Assembly: GCA_002914845.1 (NCBI GenBank)
Contig: JXTC01000095.1
Coordinates: 492,156 to 556,155, forward strand
Source of the DNA: Trema orientale
Taxonomy: Eukaryota > Streptophyta > Magnoliopsida > Rosales > Cannabaceae
Length of the DNA stretch: 64,000 nucleotides
Direction of reading: 5' to 3'
Positions within the stretch are counted from its first letter, which is position 1, and each line of letters starts with the position of its first letter. The notes beneath the pieces are model-generated. The model was given only the letters and a program-made list of their open reading frames with translations, did not search any database and was not told the DNA's origin. Positions 45,973 to 56,796 of this stretch are shown in pieces. The position numbers were made by a program, and so were the translations under genes.

Positions 45973-47005
45973 TGTTAGGGGGGTAAATTGAGTTTTAAAA
46001 TGTTTGAAGAAACTTTTCAACTATTTAAAACCATAAACCACTATTTTGAAACTCTAAGGGTAAATGAACAATAATATCAAAACATATAGCAATAATACCA
46101 AGTATATTAAGCACACTAAATATCAAACACTCAAATAAATAGCTTGTAATAAAGTAAAGAGTGTAGAGATAGAGAACATGCAAACTCAGTTTTTACAAGG
46201 TTCGACAAATACGACGGTTTGCCTACGTCTCCTGCCCTTGGCAACTTGCTTTGAGCTTCCACTATTCGGATCAAGATTGTGGGCTTGATCGACCATTATA
46301 CACAACGAGTGATTTCTTCTTAGGCACACTCACGGCTTTATAATAGTCTTGACTCTGGCTCTATCATGCCTAACCACGGATTGTTTTGACTCCAGTGATA
46401 ACCTCACCTATACAGATTGTTTAGACAATGGTGCTAATCTCACCAACTCACACGTTGTTTAGACTCTGGTGACAATCTCACCTACACTCGGGTTGTTTAG
46501 ACTCTTGTAGCAACCTCACCTAAATCGGGTTATTTTGACTCCGGTGGCAACCTCACCTATACACGGATTGTTTATGACTCCGGTAGCAATCTCACCTCAC
46601 ACTCAATAGTTTTTCAATATAATAAGAGTGAACATACTCAAGAAATCTCCTTATAAAAGTAACAAATATAATTTTAGCTTAGGAGATTTGAGAACAATGC
46701 ACAATGAATGCTCTAAAGATTGGCTCAATGCGATTTGAAAGTTAATTAAATGTAAGAATAGGCTTTTATACTTTGAAAGTAGTTGGATAACAATTTAAGT
46801 TCATGCAAAGTCTCTTTTAAGTCTTAAAATAGTTTCTATTTATAAGCTTGAGTGAAAACTAGCCGTTTATAACCGTTAGACACACTTTCTGTTATTTTCG
46901 GTAGACTGAAACTGTGTTTTTGATCGATCGAAAACACTAGCCGTGGACAGTACTTTTTCAACGGTCGAGTTTTAACGGTAACATTTTTGTCACTGCCATT
47001 TTCGG
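45973..47005 (-). repeat. 5' LTR of the old Sirevirus, first piece
   Basis: Starts TGTTAGGGGGG; relative to the left LTR a short piece just after TGTTAG is missing. Contains a six-unit CACCGGA-type array (46384-46596) and a sense TATA box (TATAAATAG, 46838-46848), with the TTTTCGGTAGACTGAAA motif about 50 bases upstream of it in sense. Interrupted at 47005 by the younger Sirevirus. Confidence 0.82.
46384..46596 (-). promoter_or_regulatory. CACCGGA-type box array, old right LTR (six units)
   Basis: Six units collinear with 40404-40622, for example GACTCCGGTGGCAACCTCACC. Confidence 0.7.
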
Positions 47006-48287
47006 TATAAGTCCAAGAATAGTTAACCCAAGAGGGGGGGTAAATTGGGTTTTAAAAAACTTTTACAAACTTTTCCTGACAAACAAGTAAATTTAGCAAG
47101 TAAGGGCTACAACAAGTAAAAATAGATAATTTGCGTGGACAAACTCAAGATAAATAAATTAAAAGAGATAAGGATAGAGAAATGCAAACACTATTTTTAC
47201 GATGTTCAATAAACACGACGGTTTATCTACGTCCTCGGCTCTTGGCAACCCGCTTCGAGCTATCCACTATCGGATCAAGAGAATGGGCTTGACAGTCCCT
47301 TTTATACAACGAGTGCTTTCTCCTTAGGTACACTCACACCTTTACAATAGTCTTGAATCCGGTTCTATTATGTCTAATATGGATTACTTAGACTCCGGTG
47401 CTAATCTCACCTAAACTGATTTATTTATGAATCCAGTGTCAACCTCACCTCATAAATACAATTTTTGTTTTTGTTTGTTGAAACATTCAACTAGAACCTC
47501 TCAAAAGAATATGTATGATACAAGGTAAGTCTAGAGAAAATAAATGAAAACACAAGATATAATCTAGTTTGGCTCAATTGACTTTTGTGAAAAAGTGGAT
47601 TCAAAAGTTTGATTCACAAAAGGTTATTAGAACAACTTGAAAGTATGTTTAAAGCGATGTAGGAATGTTCAAAAGTTGTTTCAAGTGTTAAAAAAGTTTC
47701 TATATATAGACTAGAATGAAAACTAGCCGTTTTAGACTGTTTGACAGAAAATCTGTCATTTTCGGCAGATCGAAAGTCTACTTCCGGTAGACTGAAAATA
47801 CTAGCTGTTAAAAGTGCGGTTGTAACAGTCAGATTTTAAAAAGTCGATAAAAACAGAAAATAGAGGAATCGGTAGACCGATTCTTACGACCGGTCTACGA
47901 TTCTATCCAAGATCATATTTTCAATTTTATTTCAAGGCCTTTTCAGTTGTTTCCAAAATATGACTTTATAAATTGATTTAATATGTAATGTAGGAATTAT
48001 AGAAATTCATAAATCAATTTAAAAGCTTATATAAAATAAATTTTGTATTTTAATTGGAAATAAATAGATTTGACAGTTTAGCTTTGAAAAATTCCAATTA
48101 TATGAAAAACATTGAGCCATTAAAATCATATTATGTGTAAATAAATATTCAAGTACAAGAACTAAATGTATAACCTTTGCTAGTCTAGGTCTTGATATCT
48201 TGAACTTTGTCTTCAAGCTCTTTTCCATAATCCATCTTGAATATCTTGTGATCCTTTCAATTTAACTTGCTACACACTTGTTCACAC

Positions 48288-49678
48288 AATTATATATAAC
48301 CGCAAGTATATGGTGCCAACAAGTAATAAAATGGAAGTATATTCCGGAATGTCGAACCACAAGGATTGTATGTGATTTCACTAAGTATTGTAATTAATTG
48401 CTCTCAATTTTATCTAGACAAATTAAATAACTAGAAAATGTAAATAAACAAAAGCTAAATAGGCAAAATAAAATAAAAGTAACCAACAAATGCAAACCAA
48501 TAAGGAATCAATGTCAAACTAACCTAGAGAATTGATTTACCAAGCTATCCACTATGTCTCTTAATTATCAATATAATTCTACTTAGTATTTCCCTAATTT
48601 ATAGGCTAAGAACCTAAATTTCTCCTACTTCCTCTCTCGAGTGCCAAGTGGAGTCTAATCCTAAATTCTCAATTTCAATATCTCTATTAAAAATCAAGAA
48701 CATAGAAATTCATTAAGTGCAAGGGTTCTTAATGCAAAAGCCTCAAAGAATCTATATGTTTTCTCAAACTATACAAATCCTAAGTTGTATTATCCAAGGT
48801 CACAATTAGAATTTCCTTTCTCAAGTGTCAAATTCCAAATACCCACACAATCAATTGGTGATCAAGCAATTGAAAGCATTAAGATCAAGATAATACAAAT
48901 AAACCATGGAAAAACATCATAAAAATCATATTGAAATGCAAGACATAGTTTCAAGCAAGGTTTATCAATCCTCTAGATACAAAAGTCTAGCTCATATTTG
49001 AAATAAACAAAATCAAACTACAAATTATTGACATCATAGGAGAAAGAGAAGAAAAACTCTATTTGATTGATGAATTTCTCCCTAAGAAGTCTTCTCCTTC
49101 TCCCTTCCTTGATTCCTTACTAGTGCTGCCCTTTGGAGGCTGAATCTCCCAATCTATCCTGGGAATTGTCCTTTATAGTCCTATGGCAGCTAGGGCATAA
49201 AAAGAGGTAAGAAAAGGGCATAAAAATGCTGATCTGGCAGGCCGAGGGTGCCGCGGTGCTGCATAACAAGCGCCGCGGCGCTCGTTCGAAGTTAGTTGGC
49301 TGCACAGAGGTGCCACTTGACTGGCACCGCCGCGGTGCCACTTGACTGGCACCGCAGTGCCAGTCCGTTTCTGATACGGCACCGCGGTGCTCTAAGAGTG
49401 GCTCCGCGGTGCCTCAAATCTGTCCAAAATTTCCTGATTCGCATTCTTCAACTCGTTTTTCTCCTTTTGAGCACCGTAGTGCCTCCATGCGGCACCTAGG
49501 TGCCATAACTTCTATTTTTAATCTTCCAAAAGGTTCTTTATCACTTCCATGAGCACTCCAAGTTTCCATTAACTAATAAACCTAAAAAAAACAGATGAAA
49601 CTAATAAAAAGTCTTGGAAACATAGCAAAAATTAAGCTTAATAACAACCAAGTAAGTAAATAAAATTCACTTATCAAC
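48288..49678. mobile_element. Relic solo LTR with CCGCGG cluster
   Basis: Begins near ATAACCGCAAGTATATGGTG and ends near ACTTATCAACA, matching a common plant LTR family whose start carries CCGCAAGTGCACGG-like sequence. It interrupts the 3' LTR of the younger Sirevirus: the LTR tail (CTCAAGTAGATTATTAGTTC) resumes on its right. The same family is the split relic at 4349/14794. Exact ends and target duplication are unresolved. Confidence 0.55.
49240..49505. repeat. GC-rich palindrome cluster
   Basis: Five CCGCGG sites within 160 bases (49251, 49273, 49330, 49382, 49404), a perfect 12-bp palindrome GCACCGCGGTGC at 49379-49390, and a tandem TGCCACTTGACTGGCACCGC pair. A CpG island in AT-rich DNA. 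Confidence 0.85.
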
Positions 49679-49765
49679 ACTCAAGTAGATTATTAGTTCT
49701 TAATCATATGTTTGTTAACTTCAAAATAAGAGTGTATGATTGATGATACAAAGCATGATTCAACA

Positions 49766-49779
49766 ATCTCTCCTTTTTT
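49766..49779 (-). promoter_or_regulatory. Polypurine tract of the younger Sirevirus
   Basis: ATCTCTCCTTTTTT on the plus strand next to the LTR end; sense AAAAAAGGAGAGAT. Confidence 0.75.
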
Positions 49780-50396
49780 GATGATAATAAATATTTGATT
49801 TAAAAGAGACGTAAGAAATGCAAAAATAAATAGAGATAAACGTCCTTACTGACTTTGAAAGCTCCCCCTCAAAAGATGCTTTTATAAAGAGAGCAAAGAC
49901 TCCCCTTAAACTTGTAAAATGTGCATATTTTGAATATGTTGCTTATGGATAAAAATTATGGAAAATTTAGCTTATACCACTTGTTAACTAATCAGCTCAT
50001 AGATACCAATTGAGATAAAAGGAATTAAATCACATATTAAAATCACATGTCTTCTCCCCCTTTTGATATCATCAAAAAGAGATACAAGAGAGAGTAGTAG
50101 AGCAAATATAATATAATGAAGCAAACAAGGAGTTCATACGAGCAACCATAGAGAGTAAACATAGAGTTCATACAAGAAAGAACCAAGATTAAAAAAAAAT
50201 AAAATGCAGAAAAACTAGGGAGGAGGGAAACACTGAAAAAAGGACTACATCATCCTCATCATCTCGTTCTACTGATCTTGAATGATTTGGAATTGACTTT
50301 CTAACATTTGGCAGATGGAGTTGACGTCGGCTGACATAATCTAGTAGTGTTCAAGCTCGGTGTCATTAAGATACTATATGTTGAGCTAGATGGTGT
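49780..50396 (-). other. 3' untranslated region of the younger Sirevirus
   Basis: No coding supported. Holds the internal PPT-like module and one ATACCAATT word that is amplified in the older element. Confidence 0.55.
50051..50080 (-). promoter_or_regulatory. Internal PPT-like module with palindrome
   Basis: CTTCTCCCCC then TTTTGATATCATCAAAA; in sense TTTTGATGATATCAAAA followed by GGGGGAGAAG. Repeated purine tracts with such palindromes are a reported Sirevirus trait. Two relatives lie in the old element. Confidence 0.65.
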
Positions 50397-51456
50397 TTAG
50401 GCATTCAGAAAAACTGTTGAAGGCTTCATTGAAGTCAAAATGTTGAGTAGGAGTGCCTTCTTATAGAGCAGGAGCCTCCTCAGCATGAGTCTCCTCAGGA
50501 GCGCCTTCAGCAGCTTTAGCACTACTACTCCAGCTTCTTTTTGAGCGCCCATCTCTTGCTCATGTGCTTGTCTGGTCTTGGCCATCCATGCATTGTTGAG
50601 AAAAGTGAAGCCCATAAGACTGAAAGTCTTGTTGTTGATTTCAACATCTATGGACCAAGGTTTACATTCAGCCTCATCAATGGTTGGAATGTTGAAGTGT
50701 TGGAAGATGCAAGTGAGGAGGAAACCATATGGAAGAGAGGATCTCCTATTCTCGATAGCATTGATTATCTCATGAAGAATAAAGAAAGATAAATCCAGCT
50801 TTCTTCCAATAAGAATAGAACTAACAAAACAGACATCACCAAAGGTGGGTGCATCCCTATGACCAGCTTTAGGGATCATGTTCTGAGATACAAACTGAAA
50901 GAGAATCCTAGCCTCTAGAGTGAGATCAATGACACGAGTCTTGGGTTGGAAATTGTCAGGATAACACACACGGAGTAGAGCTTGTTGAGGATCAAAATCC
51001 CTGATCATAGACCAAGTGTTGGTAATGGGAAATTTGTAACTACCCCTAGGAACATTCAGAATATCAGCTACGAGTTATTCTGTAACTTCAAAATCAATTC
51101 CCTTAAGGAAACCATAGATTGCATGTTGACCTCTAGAAATATTGGCACAGGAATAAAAATCTCTAACCAATCTAGGATACCCTGTCTCCCTAATGGAGTA
51201 GAATTCAGTCCATCCCATGTTTTCAATGTAATCAGAAAAATTGACATATGATAAATTCCTAAAATTTGAAAGTTCTACTCCAAATAATACTCTTTTTGGT
51301 AAAGATTTCTTTATACCTGGTCATAAGAGCAGGGGATTCAAGGAGAGGAATATCTAACTTTACCTTAGTGCATTGTTCATGTTTCTCAGGACGAATTTCT
51401 TTCCCCTTTCGCCTTGGATTTTCTCTTCTAGGAGCCATAGAATTAAGGGAAGACAA
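50397..51456 (-). pseudogene. Envelope-like ORF region of the younger Sirevirus
   Basis: Located after RNase H and before the 3' LTR, the place of the envelope-like ORF in Sireviruses. Two open pieces in different frames: 51259-51456 (65 residues, basic start MAPRRENPRRKGKEI, then LDIPLLESPALMTRYKEIF) and 50397-51008 (203 residues, for example PKAGHRDAPTFGDVC and RRSSLPYGFLLTCIFQHF). The region between also reads as related sequence with breaks. The second piece ends in a Leu/Arg-rich stretch after HEQEMGAQKEAG. I see no clear signal peptide or transmembrane segment. The style resembles the putative plant transposon protein domain found in several elements. Function unknown; frameshifted and not expressible as one protein. 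Confidence 0.6.
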
Positions 51457-51708
51457 TAAAGACTCAAAAACAAGAGAATCTTCACATTCTAGGGTTTGAT
51501 GGAACGAGAAAACTAATTTAGATGCAAAAGGGGCGTGAAAATCAAAGACTAAGAGTAGAAAAGCAATAAAAACAACTCTGGTTGAGTGAAAATTGAAAGA
51601 TTTTGTGAGAGAATTGAGTGGGAATGAGAAGAGAGGATATTAGGGTGAGAAAGAGAGTGGTTTCGGTTGAGAGAATGTGAAAAATGAGGGAGACAAATGT
51701 CAAAATGG

Positions 51709-51826
51709 CTTAAATAAATGCGAGTCTACACATTTTCAGCAGACCGAAGGTCTGCCAATTCTTCCAGAGAGAACTATCCTTTTCAAGACAGTTTTTCGGC
51801 AGACCAAAAAATTTTTTGGTTTGCCG
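51709..51826 (-). promoter_or_regulatory. Hairpin pair and TATTTAAG box upstream of the envelope-like region
   Basis: Plus CTTAAATA (51709-51716) reads TATTTAAG in sense. Upstream in sense: GCAGACC (51739-51745) with GGTCTGC (51749-51755), then CGGCAGACCAAAAAA (51797-51811) directly followed by TTTTTTGGTTTGCCG (51812-51826). The box lies about 250 bases upstream of the ATG at 51456. Compare 43471-43595 in the older element. Confidence 0.6.
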
Positions 51827-51984
51827 AGAACTTTGTTTCGACAGTTTTTTTGTTTTGTTAGAAAAACAGTTTTAAAACGACGAGTTTGATCTATCTAACG
51901 TTAAAAACATCAACAAGAAAGCAATTTGGCAAACATTCAAGACAAAATAAACAACATTTAAACAAAGAGAAAAATTAATAAAGC

Positions 51985-52635
51985 TCATTATGATCAATCA
52001 TGACAAGTTCTATACGAATCATGCAAAAATGATCCTCACCAAGAGGTTTAGTGAAAATATCAGCCAGTTGTTTTTCCGTGCACACAAACTCTAGTACAAC
52101 GTCACCTTTTTGCATATGATCACGGAAAAAATATGTCTAATATTAGTGTGCTTAGCTCGTGAATGCAAAATTGGATTTTTGAACAAATTAATAGTACTAA
52201 TATTATCACATTTAATAGGTACATATCATACTTCATTCCAAAATCCATTAGAGTTTGTTTCATCTAAAGAATTTGAGCACAACTACTACCAGCTGAGATA
52301 TATTCGGCTTTAGTAGTAAAAAGAGTAACAGAATTTTGTTTCTTACTAAACCATGACACAAGTGAGTAACCAAGAAAATGACAAGTGCCACTAGTGCTCT
52401 TGCGGTCAGTTTGACAACCGACAAAGTCCCCATCCGAAAAACTAGTAATGTTAAAGTGTGTGCCTTTTGGATATCATAATTCTAGGTTCATAATTCCATG
52501 CAAATATTTCAATATACGTTTTACTGCACTAAGGTGTGATTCCTTAGGATTAGATTGAAATCTAGCACATAGACAAACACTAAACATTATATCCGGTCTA
52601 CTAGCAATTAAGTAAAGAAGTGAGCCGATCATACC
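51985..52635 (-). pseudogene. RNase H of the younger Sirevirus
   Basis: Readable in sense as GMIGSLLYL, ASRPDIMFSVCLCARFQ, ILKYLHG, DFVGCQTDRKSTSGTCHFLG, then QLADIFTKPL near the end: the typical copia RNase H series. It starts with a stop (TGA at 52636-52638) where an Arg CGA is expected, and carries further breaks. It degrades the RNA strand during reverse transcription. Confidence 0.85.
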
Positions 52636-53600
52636 TCAGTGCTTAGTGATATCTACTGCTTTACTATTTTCGTCTTTGTCAAGCTTGATTATAGAGCTCA
52701 TAGGTATTCTCATTGATTTGTAGTTCTCTATATCAAACTTCTTTGGCATATCCTTGATGTATTTGGATTGATTGATAAAAATACCTTCTTTGCTTTGTTT
52801 GATTTGAAGTCCGAGGAAGAAATTGAGTTCTCCCATCATGCTCATTTCAAACTCATCATGCATACACTTAGAAAATTCTTCACAAAGAGAAACATTAGTA
52901 GCACCAAATATAATATCATCAACACAGATTTGAACTAAAATCATTTCTCTCCTTTTTATTTTTATAAAGAGAGTAGTATCCGCTTTTCCCATAGTAAAAC
53001 TATTTAAAATTAAAAATTTACTCAATTTATCATACCAAGCTCTAGGAGATTGCTTTAAGCCATAAAGAGCCTTTTTCAATTTGAAAACATGATTCGGATA
53101 CTTATGATTTTGAAAACCGAGGGATTGGGCTATATATACTTCTTCTAAAATGTATCCATTTAGAAATGTACTCTTAACATCCATTTGATATAGAATGAAG
53201 TCTTTATGACATGCAAATGCCAAGAGCATCCTAATGGACTCTAATCTTGCTATGGGTACGAAGGTTTCTTCATAATCGATACCTTCTTCTTGATTGAAAC
53301 CTTGAGCCACTAATCTAGCTTTGTTTCTCACAATCACCCCATGCTCATCTACTTTATTTCTAAAGACCTATTTAGTTCCAATAACTGATTGATCCCTCGG
53401 TAATGGAACTAATTCCCATACATCACTTCTTTCAAATTGATTTAACTCTTTTTGCATAGTAAAAATCCATGATTCATCATTTTCGGCATCTTTAAAACTT
53501 TTTAGTTCAATTTGAGAGATAAAAATCATGTTATTGCAAACATTTCTAAGTGATGCTCTAGTCTTGACTCCTTGTAAAGGGTCACTTAGAATTTGGCCTT
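52636..53600 (-). pseudogene. Reverse transcriptase of the younger Sirevirus
   Basis: The main open part (52636-53337) has NKARLVAQGFNQEEGIDYEE, YQMDVKSTFLNG, ALYGLKQSPRAWYDKL and the active site CVDDIIFG (usual YVDD, here CVDD), then FFLGLQIKQ. In the same frame upstream are GTK-stop-VFRNKVDEHG and KELNQFERSDVWELVPLP. The stop, TAG at 53368-53370, stands where Trp TGG is expected, one G to A change. So RT is nearly complete but interrupted. Belongs to the Gag-Pol polyprotein; makes cDNA in the cytoplasmic particle. Confidence 0.9.
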
Positions 53601-53688
53601 TAAGATGAGCATAATTGAATTTTAAATCTTGAGGAAGAGAGAGTATGTTACCATTGTCACTTTCCTTTTCTTCCTTAAGATCTTGTTG

Positions 53689-54700
53689 TTATGGTTGAGT
53701 GCCTTTCTCTTCATTTGCCTTCTCATTTGTATTTGGCTCATTTGAACTTAGTTCCAGACCTACAACATCATCATCATCATCTAATTTTCTCTCCTCATGG
53801 AGAGCGCTAGATTCATAAAAAATAACATGCACAGATTCTTCTACTACCAAGATTCTTTTATTGAAAACTCTATAAGTTTTACTGGTAGTAAAATATCCAA
53901 AAAAAATACCAACACCAGATTTTGAATCAAATTTTCTCAAATTATCTTTAGTATTCAAAATAAAGCATTTGCAACCAAAGACCTTAAAATAGCTAATGTT
54001 GAGTTTTCTTCCTTTCCAAAGCTCATAAGGTGTCTTGTTCAAAATCGGCCTTATCATAACTCTATTCACAATATGACATGCAGTACTTATCGCTTCGGCC
54101 CAAAAGTATTTTGGTAAACCATTTTTATTTAGTATACTTCGTGCCATTTCTTGTAGAGTTCTATTCTTTCTTTCTACAACTCCATTTTGTTGTGGAGTTC
54201 TAGGAGCGGAAAAATTATGGTCAAAACTATTTTTGTAGCAAAATGCTTCTATTTCATCATTTTCAAACTCACCACCATGATCACTTCTAATAGATGTGAT
54301 GGTAGCCTTTTTTATTTTACACTTTCTTACAAAAGATGGTAAGAACATTTAAAATATCATTTTTATGAGCAATAAATAGAACCCAAGTTAATCTTGAAAA
54401 ATCATCTATTATCAAAAAGACATAGTGTTTTCCACCAAGACTAGCTACTCTTGATAGTCCAAATAAATCCATGTGAAGTAGTTGCAAAGCTCTAGAAGTA
54501 GTAATGATATTTTTGGATTTAAAAGAACTCTTTACTTGTTTTCTAAATTGACATGCATCACAAACCTTGTATTTTTCAAAAACTAAACTAGGTAAGCCAC
54601 TAACAAGGTTTTTCTTTGTAAGATTAGAAATAGTATTCATGCTAGCATGTCTAAGTCTTCTATGCCAAAGCTAAGAATCATCTTTTAAAACTAAAAAATA
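53689..54700 (-). pseudogene. Integrase of the younger Sirevirus
   Basis: Zinc finger: H residues in LWHRRLRHASMN just upstream of 54640, then CDACQ. Catalytic residues D in HMDLFGLSR, D in SIRSDHGGEF and E in NGVVERKNRTLQEMARSIL are all present. Further motifs: PKYFWAEAISTACHIVNRV, KTPYELWKGRK, FKVFGCKCFI. The two open stretches (54317-54640 and 53689-54348) overlap in different frames, so one frameshift lies near 54330. An acidic tail (DDDDDVVGLELSS) follows. Confidence 0.9.
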
Positions 54701-55060
54701 TTTATCTTGACTAAAGTATTTTTCAACATCAATTATATAAACATTATCTTTTCTTTTACCTTCGAAAATAATTTCTTTTGAACAAGTATCCTCAATCAAG
54801 CATTTGGAAGGCTCAAAAATGACTCAGTAGCCCTTATCACAAAGTTGACTTATACTAAGCAAATTGTGTTTAAGATTATCAACAAGTAAAACATTTTCAA
54901 TAATAGGAGAAAAGGTAGAACCAATGTTACCTATACCCAAAATCTTGCCTTTAGCATTATCTCCAAAAGTGACATATCATCCATTTCTTTTTGTGAATGA
55001 GGAGAGCAAGGAGTAGTTACCGGTCATATGTTTGGAGCAACCACCATCCAAGAAAAGTTC
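54701..55060 (-). pseudogene. Protease region of the younger Sirevirus
   Basis: The sense strand at 55021-55053 reads LDGGCSKHMTG where copia proteases have LDSGCSRHMTG, so the D-S-G active site is now D-G-G. Downstream parts VTFGDN, GKILGIGNIG and NLLSISQL can still be read. Several breaks, including a stop near 54823. Confidence 0.75.
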
Positions 55061-56745
55061 TTCTTCTTTTGTACCTACATATAAGAATCAAACTTTGAGG
55101 TATCCATACTAATTTAGGTCCTTGAGGGTTAGTTATAGATTCTTTTGGTACCCAAGCTAGTTTTCCACCAAAATATATATTTTTCTTTACAAAACATGAA
55201 AAACTAGTACGTCTATCTTGATTGCAATAAGTGCAAGTGTGTTTGGTATCACTAGTACTAGCTTTCACAAAATAGTTTTTTAGGTATTTTTGTTTTATAG
55301 AAGATTTGTACCCAATACCTCCTTTGTCAAAAACGCATTTTTGTCCTCCAAGCATCATATCAAAATTTTTCTTTCTATTTGTAAATTTGTGGACAATTTT
55401 GGTCAAATCTAAAACCTTGTCATTTAAGGAAGTGTTTTCTTTTGACAAAACATCACAATTACTACAAGACAAATTTACTTCCTTTCCTTTAGTAAACTTT
55501 TCAACCATTTTTGACATACTAAGAATTTCCTTTTTGAGAGCATTGTTCTTGAAAATGAGTTGTTCTTAGTTTTTGCGTAAATCATTGAAATCACTCAATA
55601 AATCCTTACATGACAAATCACAATCACTATCATTTTCACTAGCTCACCACTTGTATCACTGTCATGATATTCAATTTTAGGTTCAAGTGAACTTACCTCA
55701 TTTTCTATTGCTATGAAGCACATGTTGGCAATTTTTTCTTGTTCTTCTCCTTCGGATTCTTCTTCTTCACTATCATCCCACGTAGCTTTCATTGCCTTCT
55801 TCTTTATTTTTCTTCTCAAAGGACATTCATTCTTCATGTAACCGGGCTTCTTGCATTCAAAATAAATAATTTGGTCATCCTTCTTTTTTTTTTTCCTCGA
55901 AAGTCATTGCCTTTGATGTTCTTCTTGAAGTTCTTCTTTTTGAAATTTAGGTACTTCTTGTACTTTTTGGTAAGTAGGCCAATGTCTTTAAACTCACTAT
56001 CCGCAAATTCTTCTTCTTTCTCAATGTTTTCTTACATGGTGGCTTTGAGCGCTCTCTTTTTCTTTTCCTCTCCTTCATCTTCGTTTGTTTCCTTCATAAG
56101 AATTTCATGGGTCATGAGAGAACCCATAAGTTCTTCAAGAGGAAGCTTGCTAAGATCTTTTACTTCTTGAACAGCCACCACCTTACTTCTATATACTCGA
56201 GGAAGACTCCTAAGAATTTTGCTCAACAACTCAGCATTTGGAAATGTTTTCCCTAGAGCACCAAGAGAGTTAATAATAGTTGTGAATCTAGTGAACATTT
56301 GTGAAATAGATTCATCTTTTCCATTTTGAACAACTCGTAGTTTCTGGTAAATATATTTATTCTAGTTTCTTTCATAGAGTTAGTTCCTTGATAAGAGACT
56401 TCTAACATATTTTATAGTTCATAAGCATCTCTTGCTTTCTCAACATTATTATAACTATTCCTATTTAAACCACACTTGAGAATATTTCTAGCTCTACCAT
56501 TTTTGGTGAAGTTGATTTTATCTTTTTCATCATATTCTTCTATATATTTTTCAACTTCTCTACCATCAACCACTTTTGTAATTTTCAAAGAACATTTAGT
56601 GACAATATACCAGATCAAAATAAATGGACCTAAGATAAGTATCCATACGACTTCTCCAATAGTTAAAATTACTACCATTAAAAAATGGTGGTCTGGATAG
56701 AGACAACCCCTCGTATTGAAAAGAAAAATTTGTTGAGCTAGCCAT
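55061..56745 (-). pseudogene. Gag of the younger Sirevirus
   Basis: Starts at the ATG at 56743-56745 (MASSTNFSFQYEGLS), 37 bases inside the PBS. Pieces in sense order: N-terminal RPPFFNGSNFNYWRSRM; 56412-56650 in another frame (VDGREVEKYIEEYDEKD); 56032-56298 (MFTRFTTIINSLGALGKTF, SKILRSLPR, LPLEELMGSLMTHEI), the core of the copia gag domain; the zinc knuckle at 55824-55870; then an acidic stretch (DDSEEEESEGEEQE) and a coiled-coil C-terminus. The knuckle reads YFECKKPGYMKNEC: both the first Cys and the His are Tyr, each one transition from the consensus. At least three frameshifts. Confidence 0.85.
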
Positions 56746-56782
56746 CTCAAAAACGGTTAAGTTCTAAAAATTTGAGTACCAA

Positions 56783-56794
56783 GCTCTGATACAA
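56783..56794 (-). promoter_or_regulatory. Primer binding site of the younger Sirevirus
   Basis: GCTCTGATACAA, one mismatch to the initiator Met tRNA site, two bases from the LTR start at 56797. Confidence 0.8.
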
Positions 56795-56796
56795 AT

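Larger units (their letters stand above)
47006..49765 (-). repeat. 3' LTR of the younger Sirevirus, split by a relic LTR
   Basis: Starts TATAAGTCCAAG (TG decayed to TA) and ends TTCAACA at 49765. A sense TATA box (TATATATAG) is at about 47700-47710 and the TCGGCAGATCGAAAG/TCCGGTAGACTGAAAA motifs lie about 50 bases upstream of it in sense. Contains two CACCGGA-type units (47390-47452). Confidence 0.82.

Noticed and set aside
50397..51008. Host gene for a 203-residue protein
   Set aside because: It lies between RNase H and the PPT of a Sirevirus on the same strand and belongs to the element.
55739..56170. A 143-residue plus-strand frame rich in F and S
   Set aside because: Shadow of the gag gene on the opposite strand.
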